Source: Hymenobacter sp. BT730
GTDB taxonomy: Bacteria; Bacteroidota; Bacteroidia; Cytophagales; Hymenobacteraceae
DNA length: 64,000 nucleotides
NCBI RefSeq assembly: GCF_030542105.1
Contig: NZ_JAUOFB010000001.1
Coordinates: forward strand, 62,001 to 126,000
Direction of reading: 5' to 3'
Both the position numbers and the translations under genes were made by a program. The notes under the pieces were generated by a model that was given only the letters and a program-made list of their open reading frames with translations, did no database searches and was not told the origin of the DNA. Below are positions 58,809 through 64,000 of this stretch, one piece after another; position 1 is the stretch's first letter; every line of letters begins with the position of its first letter.

Positions 58809-60458
58809 TTGAAACGACGTGATTTTGTAGGTGTGACCGGTCTGGCCGCCGGTGCCCTGTTCCTGCCCAGCCTGCCCGGTTTTGGCGGCACTGCCGTAGA
58901 CCCCGACCGTTTGTTGGAAGCCATTGATCCGGCCCTGAAAAAGCGCCTGGCCGATGCTGCTCTGAATGCCGCCAAATCCGCCGGTGCCACGTACGCCGAT
59001 GTGCGCATTGGCCGCTACCTGAACCAGTACGTTTTCACCCGCGAAAAGCAGGTGCAGAACATTACCAGCACCGAAAGCTTTGGCGCTGGCGTGCGCGTGA
59101 TTGTGGATGGCACTTGGGGGTTTGCCGCTACCAATACCGTAACCGAAGCTGGCATTGCCAATGCCGCTAAAATGGCCGCTTCCATTGCTAAGGCTAATGC
59201 CAAGGTGCAGAAAGCCAAAGTGCAGCTGGCTCCCCAGAAAGGCTACGGCGAAGTCACCTGGAAAGCGCCCATCGAAAAGAATGCCTTCGAAGTACCCGTA
59301 AAAGACAAAGTAGACCTGCTGCTGGCTGCCAACGCCAAGGCCCTGGACAACGGTGCTACCTACGTCAACTCGGCCCTGTTCCAGGTGAATGAGCAGAAGT
59401 ATTTCGCTTCGACGGATGGCTCGTACATCGATCAGGATATCCACCGTATCTGGCCCACCTTTACCGTGACGGCCATTGACCGTACCTCGGGCAAGTTCCG
59501 CTCCCGCGAGGCGCTAAGCTCGCCCATGGGCATGGGCTACGAGTACATGATTCCGAAGGCTCAGGACAAGATTGCCGGTCCCGCTGGTACGGGCCTGGTG
59601 GGCTACAAAAAGAGCTATGACATGCTGGAAGATGCTGCCCTGGCCGCTAAGCAGGCCAAGGAAAAGCTCACCGCCAAGTCGGTTACGCCGGGCAAATACG
59701 ACCTGGTGCTGGACCCCAATCACCTGGGTCTGACCATTCACGAATCCGTGGGTCACGCTACCGAGCTGGACCGCGTGCTGGGCTATGAGGCCAACTACGC
59801 CGGCACGTCCTTCGCTACCCTGGAGTGGAAAAAATCCGGCAAGCCTTATGGCTCCAAAATCGTCAACATTGTGGCCGATAAGCTGCAGCCCGGTTCGCTG
59901 GGCGCAGTGGGTTACGATGACGAAGGCGTGAAGACCAAGGAGTGGGATATCATCAAGGAAGGCAAGCTGGTAGACTACCAGAAAATCCGCGACCAGGCCG
60001 CCATGGTTGGCCAGACCGAGTCGGATGGCTGCTGCTACGCGCAGTCGTGGCAGGATGTGCAGTTCCAGCGCATGGCCAACATCAGTCTGAAGCCTGGCAA
60101 AGAGAAAATGAGCGTGGACGACATGGTGAAGAACGTGGACAAGGGCATTTACATTGCCGGCCGCGGGTCTTTCTCCATTGACCAGCAGCGCTACAACTTC
60201 CAGTTTGGGGGCACGGCCTACTACGCCATTGAGAAAGGCAAAATCACGGGTATGCTGGAAGACGTGGCCTATCAGTCGAACACCCAGGAGTTCTGGAATA
60301 GCTGCTCGGCCATCTGCGACGAGTCGGATTACCGCTTGTTCGGCTCCTTCTTCGATGGCAAAGGTCAGCCGCCGCAGGTGTCGGCCGTGAGCCACGGCTC
60401 CAGCACCACGCGCTTTAACGGCGTGAACGTCATCAATACGGCCCGCAAAATCGGCTAA
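58809..60458 (+). CDS. tldD: TldD-family metalloprotease with Tat-like signal, copy 1
   Basis: A 549-residue exported TldD homologue starting at TTG. The start follows from the N-terminal KRRDFVGVTGLAAGALFLP, a twin-arginine signal. The protease core has HESVGH (311-316), the zinc/catalytic HExxxGH motif, preceded by DLVLDPNHLGLTI. SSTTRFNGVNVINTARKIG is at the end. E. coli TldD/TldE is cytoplasmic and processes microcin B17 and CcdA; the export signal here is different, so these may act on periplasmic peptides. The partner tldE starts 56 nt downstream. A near-copy follows at 61942. Confidence 0.92.
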   Translation: MKRRDFVGVTGLAAGALFLPSLPGFGGTAVDPDRLLEAIDPALKKRLADAALNAAKSAGATYADVRIGRYLNQYVFTREKQVQNITSTESFGAGVRVIVDGTWGFAATNTVTEAGIANAAKMAASIAKANAKVQKAKVQLAPQKGYGEVTWKAPIEKNAFEVPVKDKVDLLLAANAKALDNGATYVNSALFQVNEQKYFASTDGSYIDQDIHRIWPTFTVTAIDRTSGKFRSREALSSPMGMGYEYMIPKAQDKIAGPAGTGLVGYKKSYDMLEDAALAAKQAKEKLTAKSVTPGKYDLVLDPNHLGLTIHESVGHATELDRVLGYEANYAGTSFATLEWKKSGKPYGSKIVNIVADKLQPGSLGAVGYDDEGVKTKEWDIIKEGKLVDYQKIRDQAAMVGQTESDGCCYAQSWQDVQFQRMANISLKPGKEKMSVDDMVKNVDKGIYIAGRGSFSIDQQRYNFQFGGTAYYAIEKGKITGMLEDVAYQSNTQEFWNSCSAICDESDYRLFGSFFDGKGQPPQVSAVSHGSSTTRFNGVNVINTARKIG

Positions 60459-60514
60459 ATCAGTCCGTCCTGCCCAGCGCAGCCGAACCCTTATTCCAAA
60501 AGACATCCATTTTC

Positions 60515-61849
60515 ATGGCAATCCTTTCTCAAGAAGAATCCCAGGCCATCCTGAAAAAAGTACTGAGCTTCAGCACCGCCGATGAGTGCGAAGTCACGCT
60601 CACGGGCAACATTGGCGGCAACGTGCGCTCAGCGCGCAATGCCATCAGCACCAGCGGCGCCGACGACAACGTAGCGCTGGCCGTAGAATCCCGCTTCGGC
60701 AAGAAGTCGGGCACGGCCACCTGCAACCAGTTTGATGATGCTACGCTGCGCCAGTGCGTGAAGCGGGCCGAAGAAATTGCCCGCTTGGCCCCGGAAAATC
60801 CCGAGTACATGCCCCTGCTGGGCCCGCAGCAGTACCTGACTTCGCCCTCGTCATATGCGGCCAGCACGGCCGGCATCAACCCCGATTTCCGGGCCAAGCA
60901 GGTAGCCGCCGGCATGGCGCTGTGTGATGAGCGCAAGCTTTCCTCCGCCGCATTTTTGGTTGACTCTGCCAATTTTATAGCCCGCCGCAACAACAAAGGC
61001 CTAGAGGCTTATCAGCAGCAAACCGGCCTGGAGTACAGCGTAACGGTGCGTACGCCCGATGGCACTGGCTCCGGCTACGCCACCGCCGACTACAACGACT
61101 CCAGCAAATTTGACGCCGCCCGCCTGACCAAAATTGCGGCCGATAAAGCTTCTATGTCGCGCAATGCCAAGGCCATTGAGCCCGGCAAGTACACCGTGAT
61201 TCTGGAGCCGGCTGCCCTGGTAGCCAACAGCGACGCCTCGCTGCTGAATGCACTGATGAATGCCATGGATGCCCGCAACGCCGACGAAGGCCGCTCGTTC
61301 CTGAGCAAAAAAGGCGGCGGCAATAAGAAAGGCGAAAAGCTTTTCGATGAGCGGGTAACCATCTACTCCGACCCTACCAACGCCGAAATTCCGGACCTGA
61401 CCTTTGCCGGCGACGGCCGCCCGCAGAAGAAAGTAACCTGGGTGGAGAAGGGCGTGGTGAAGAACCTGTACAGCTCCCGCTTCTGGGCCCAGAAATCGGG
61501 TATTCCCGACCTACCACCTCCCGGTGGCTGGATTATGGAAGGCGGCACCCAGAGCGTGGAAGACATGATTAAGGGCACAGCCAAAGGCATTCTGGTGACG
61601 CGCCTGTGGTACATCCGTCCGGTAGACCCGCAAACGCTGCTGTACACCGGCCTCACCCGCGACGGAACTTTCTACATTGAGAACGGGAAAATCAAATTTC
61701 CCATCAAGAACATGCGCTTCAACGAGTCGCCCATTATCATGCTCAACAACCTGGAAGCCCTGGGCAAACCCGTGCGGGTAGGTGGCAACCTGGTGCCCCC
61801 GCTGAAAATTCGGGACTTCACCTTCACTAGCCTCTCTGACGCCGTGTAA
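60515..61849 (+). CDS. tldE: TldE/PmbA-family partner subunit, copy 1
   Basis: A 444-residue partner of TldD with no HExxxGH motif and no signal peptide. It begins LSQEESQAILKKVLSFS and has NIGGNVRSARNAIS, AVESRFGKKSGTAT, FAGDGRPQKKVTWVEKGVVKNLY and a C-terminal FNESPIIMLNNLEALGKPVRVGG. In the E. coli complex, TldD and TldE form a heterodimer with the active site in TldD. Here TldD has an export signal and TldE does not, which is hard to square unless TldE rides along with the folded Tat substrate. The following intergenic hairpin (61857-61909) separates it from copy 2. Confidence 0.92.
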   Translation: MAILSQEESQAILKKVLSFSTADECEVTLTGNIGGNVRSARNAISTSGADDNVALAVESRFGKKSGTATCNQFDDATLRQCVKRAEEIARLAPENPEYMPLLGPQQYLTSPSSYAASTAGINPDFRAKQVAAGMALCDERKLSSAAFLVDSANFIARRNNKGLEAYQQQTGLEYSVTVRTPDGTGSGYATADYNDSSKFDAARLTKIAADKASMSRNAKAIEPGKYTVILEPAALVANSDASLLNALMNAMDARNADEGRSFLSKKGGGNKKGEKLFDERVTIYSDPTNAEIPDLTFAGDGRPQKKVTWVEKGVVKNLYSSRFWAQKSGIPDLPPPGGWIMEGGTQSVEDMIKGTAKGILVTRLWYIRPVDPQTLLYTGLTRDGTFYIENGKIKFPIKNMRFNESPIIMLNNLEALGKPVRVGGNLVPPLKIRDFTFTSLSDAV

Positions 61850-61856
61850 CGACTGT

Positions 61857-61909
61857 CTTGCCAACGGCGGCAAGTAAAGGCTACCTCCTTACTTTCCACC
61901 GTTGGCAAG
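61857..61909 (+). other. intercistronic hairpin between tldE copy 1 and tldD copy 2
   Basis: CTTGCCAACGG (61857-61867) pairs with CCGTTGGCAAG (61899-61909), and AAGTAA/TTACTT stack inside, giving about 24 bp with few mismatches. It starts 7 nt after the tldE stop. No T-run follows, so it may process or protect mRNA, or be the join of the duplication. Confidence 0.65.
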
Positions 61910-61941
61910 ACGGGCCTACTTCACTCCCTACCTCTACTCCT

Positions 61942-63594
61942 TTGAAAAGACGTGATTTTGTGGGCCTAACCGGCCTTGCGACGGGTGCTCTGTGGCTGCC
62001 CTCTCTACCCAGCTTTGCCGGCAATGCCGTGGACCCCATGCGCCTGCTGGAAGCCGGCCCCGATGTAGCCGTTAAAAAGCGCCTGGCCGATGCCGCCCTG
62101 AACGCGGCAAAAGCCGCCGGCGCCACCTATACCGATGTGCGCATTGGCCGCTACCTCAACCAGGGCATTTTCACCCGCGAAAAGCAGGTACAAAACATTG
62201 CCAGCACGGAAAGCTTTGGCGCCGGCGTGCGGGTTATTGCCAACGGTACCTGGGGGTTTGCGTCTACCAATACCGTAACGGAAGCCGGTCTGGCCAAAGC
62301 GGCACAGCTGGCCGTGCAGATTGCCAAGGCTAATGCCAAGGTGCAGAAAGAGCAGGTGCGGCTGGCGCCGCAGAAGGGCTACGGCGAGGTAAGCTGGAAA
62401 GCGCCTATCAAGCAAAACGCTTTCGAAGTACCTGTAAAAGAGAAAGTAGACCTGCTGCTGGCGGCTAACGCCAAAGCGCTGGACAATGGTGCGAGCTTCG
62501 TGAATTCGGTGTTGTTTCAGGTGAACGAGCAGAAGTACTTTGCCTCGACGGATGGCTCTTATATCGACCAGGATATTCACCGCATTTACCCCACGTTTGG
62601 CGTTACGGTGGTCGACCGCACCTCGGGCAAGTTCCGCAGCCGGCAGGCCCTGAGTTCCCCCATGGGCATGGGATACGAATACCTCACGCCCAAGGCCGAG
62701 GACAAAGTAGCCGGGCCCCAAGGCTCCGATGTGGTGGGCTATAAGTACAGCTACGACATACTGGAAGATGCCGCCCGCGCCGCCAAACAGGCCAAGGAAA
62801 AGCTCAGCTGCAAATCCGTCACCCCCGGCAAGTACGACCTGGTGCTGGACCCGCACCACCTGGGTTTGACCATCCACGAATCGGTAGGGCACCCGCTGGA
62901 GCTGGACCGCGTGCTGGGCTACGAGGCCAACTACGCGGGTACATCGTTTGCTACGCTGGAGTGGAAAAAGCTAGGCAAGCCCTACGGCTCCAAGCAGGTG
63001 AACATTGTAGCTGACAAGCTGCAAACCAGCTCCCTAGGCGCGGTAGGCTACGATGATGAAGGCGTAAAAACCAAAGAATGGAACCTGATTACCGAAGGCA
63101 AGCTGGTGGACTACCAGAAGATTCGGGACCAGGCGCACATGGTGGGCCAGAACGAGTCGGATGGGTGCTGCTACGCCCAGTCCTGGAAAGACGTGCAGTT
63201 CCAGCGCATGCCGAACGTAAGCCTAAAGCCCGGAGCTGCCAAGCTCAGTGTGGATGAGATGGTGAAAAACGTGGATAAAGGCATTTACATTGCCGGTAAC
63301 GGGTCCTTCTCCATTGATCAGCAGCGCTACAACTTCCAGTTTGGCGGGCAGGTGTTTTATGCCATTGAGAAAGGCAAAATCACGGGTATGCTGGAAGACG
63401 TGGCGTATCAGTCGAACACCCAGGAGTTCTGGAACAGCTGCTCGGCCGTGTGTGACCAGTCGGACTACCGGTTTGCGGGCTTCTTTAACGATGGTAAGGG
63501 CCAGCCCAGCCAAAGCTCGGCGGTGAGCCACGGCTCCAGCACCACGCGCTTCAATGGCGTGAACGTCATCAATACGGCCCGCAAAATCGGCTAA
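61942..63594 (+). CDS. tldD: TldD-family metalloprotease with Tat-like signal, copy 2
   Basis: A 550-residue paralogue of the gene at 58809, also starting TTG with KRRDFVGLTGLATGALWLP. HESVGH is retained (HESVGHPLELDR). Most of the length aligns by eye with copy 1, with only scattered changes, and the 3' end is almost identical in DNA. The mature N terminus has one more residue. The start by TTG at 61942 is inferred from copy 1; an in-frame TTG at 61858 would add a non-homologous piece lying in the hairpin. Confidence 0.92.
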   Translation: MKRRDFVGLTGLATGALWLPSLPSFAGNAVDPMRLLEAGPDVAVKKRLADAALNAAKAAGATYTDVRIGRYLNQGIFTREKQVQNIASTESFGAGVRVIANGTWGFASTNTVTEAGLAKAAQLAVQIAKANAKVQKEQVRLAPQKGYGEVSWKAPIKQNAFEVPVKEKVDLLLAANAKALDNGASFVNSVLFQVNEQKYFASTDGSYIDQDIHRIYPTFGVTVVDRTSGKFRSRQALSSPMGMGYEYLTPKAEDKVAGPQGSDVVGYKYSYDILEDAARAAKQAKEKLSCKSVTPGKYDLVLDPHHLGLTIHESVGHPLELDRVLGYEANYAGTSFATLEWKKLGKPYGSKQVNIVADKLQTSSLGAVGYDDEGVKTKEWNLITEGKLVDYQKIRDQAHMVGQNESDGCCYAQSWKDVQFQRMPNVSLKPGAAKLSVDEMVKNVDKGIYIAGNGSFSIDQQRYNFQFGGQVFYAIEKGKITGMLEDVAYQSNTQEFWNSCSAVCDQSDYRFAGFFNDGKGQPSQSSAVSHGSSTTRFNGVNVINTARKIG

Positions 63595-63636
63595 GCACTT
63601 GCTGGCTTATCTTCTCAACCCCTCAGCTTTCCTCCG

Positions 63637-64000
63637 ATGCCTATCCTTTCCCAAGAAGAGTCTCAGGCTATCCTGAAAAAAGTACTCAGCTTCTCGCAGG
63701 CTGATGAGTGCGCCGGCACGCTGCAGGGCCGCCTCAGCGGCAACATCCGCTACGCCCGCAACAACGTGAGCACTGCGGGCATGTCCGATAACGTGTCGTT
63801 GGCCGTGGAAGCACGCTTCGGCAAGAAATCGGGTGTGGCTACCTGCAACCAGTTTGATGACGCCACCTTGCGCCAGTGCGTGAAGCGGGCCGAGGAAATT
63901 GCGCGCCTCGCTCCCGAAGATCCGGAATACGTACCCATGCTCGGCCCGCAGCAGTATCTCACGCCCGCCACGTTTGTTCCCGCCACGGCGGCCATCACAC
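63637..64000 (+). CDS. tldE: TldE/PmbA-family partner, copy 2, cut by the window edge
   Basis: The ATG at 63637 opens a frame of 121 codons that reaches the window end without a stop. It begins PILSQEESQAILKKVLSFS and continues VEARFGKKSGVATCNQFDDATL, clearly parallel to the gene at 60515 with changes concentrated near residues 20-50. It completes the second tldD-tldE pair. The rest lies outside the window. Confidence 0.9.
   Translation, partial: MPILSQEESQAILKKVLSFSQADECAGTLQGRLSGNIRYARNNVSTAGMSDNVSLAVEARFGKKSGVATCNQFDDATLRQCVKRAEEIARLAPEDPEYVPMLGPQQYLTPATFVPATAAIT

Noticed and set aside
59514..60506. Long minus-strand open frame opposite tldD
   Set aside because: Same reason: the plus strand encodes a complete TldD, and a similar antisense frame recurs at the second copy simply because the genes are duplicates.
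1..64000. tRNA, rRNA, CRISPR arrays, insertion sequences and prophage
   Set aside because: No cloverleaf sequences, regularly spaced direct repeats, transposase, integrase or phage structural genes were recognised on either strand.

Overview
The window reads as chromosomal DNA of a GC-rich member of the Bacteroidota, most like Hymenobacter and relatives in the Cytophagales. Supporting signs are two secreted proteins with C-terminal type IX secretion (T9SS) sorting domains, a TonB-dependent receptor paired with a DUF4249 lipoprotein, many lipoproteins, a YpdA-type bacillithiol disulfide reductase, Bacteroidota-type promoter boxes (TTG/TTTG, about 19-21 nt, TAnnTTTG-like) and no clear Shine-Dalgarno sequences. 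The genus is an inference. No rRNA, tRNA, transposase, prophage or CRISPR array was seen.

Layout. 1-5.0 kb: a vWA-like lipoprotein, a sugar-nucleotidyltransferase and a lemA-TPM-TPM cluster. 5.0-13.1 kb: a DUF1684 protein, then a four-gene outer-membrane operon (unknown periplasmic protein, STN-type TonB receptor, DUF4249 lipoprotein, MG2/plug protein). 13.3-26.6 kb: polA, ypdA, an SGNH esterase lipoprotein with a FadL porin, cyanophycinase-like peptidase, mgtE, arfB, M13 peptidase and an NTF2-like protein. 26.8-36.7 kb: DUF2807 protein, a three-module PA14/T9SS protein, DUF3667 membrane protein, FabH, a matrixin-like T9SS protease and DUF72. 37-46.1 kb: RlpA, a small beta-barrel, penicillin acylase family hydrolase, lipase-like esterase, a BlaI/M56 pair with a clear operator, and an unknown lipoprotein. 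46.2-53.2 kb: a TolC-Usp-EmrA-EmrB efflux operon divergent from a sigma54 activator. 53.4-64 kb: M1 aminopeptidase, a stand-alone McrBC type IV restriction pair, and a tandem duplication of a Tat-signal TldD/TldE pair that runs off the end of the window.

The non-coding DNA is rich in inverted repeats. Two long hairpins (1651-1752 and 16202-16299) share the same ends and the same loop motif and so belong to one dispersed family. A third, nested palindromic element lies at 53234-53386. Several convergent gene pairs are separated by very long perfect stems, including loopless perfect palindromes of 50 bp and 42 bp. Some genes have a promoter box only 4-5 nt before the start codon, which suggests leaderless mRNAs.

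Candidates for new biology are the duplicated Tat-TldDE locus, the four-gene TonB/DUF4249/MG2-plug operon, the sigma54-linked efflux operon, the McrBC pair with an unusual N-terminal head, and the shared palindromic repeat family. None can be proven new from sequence alone.
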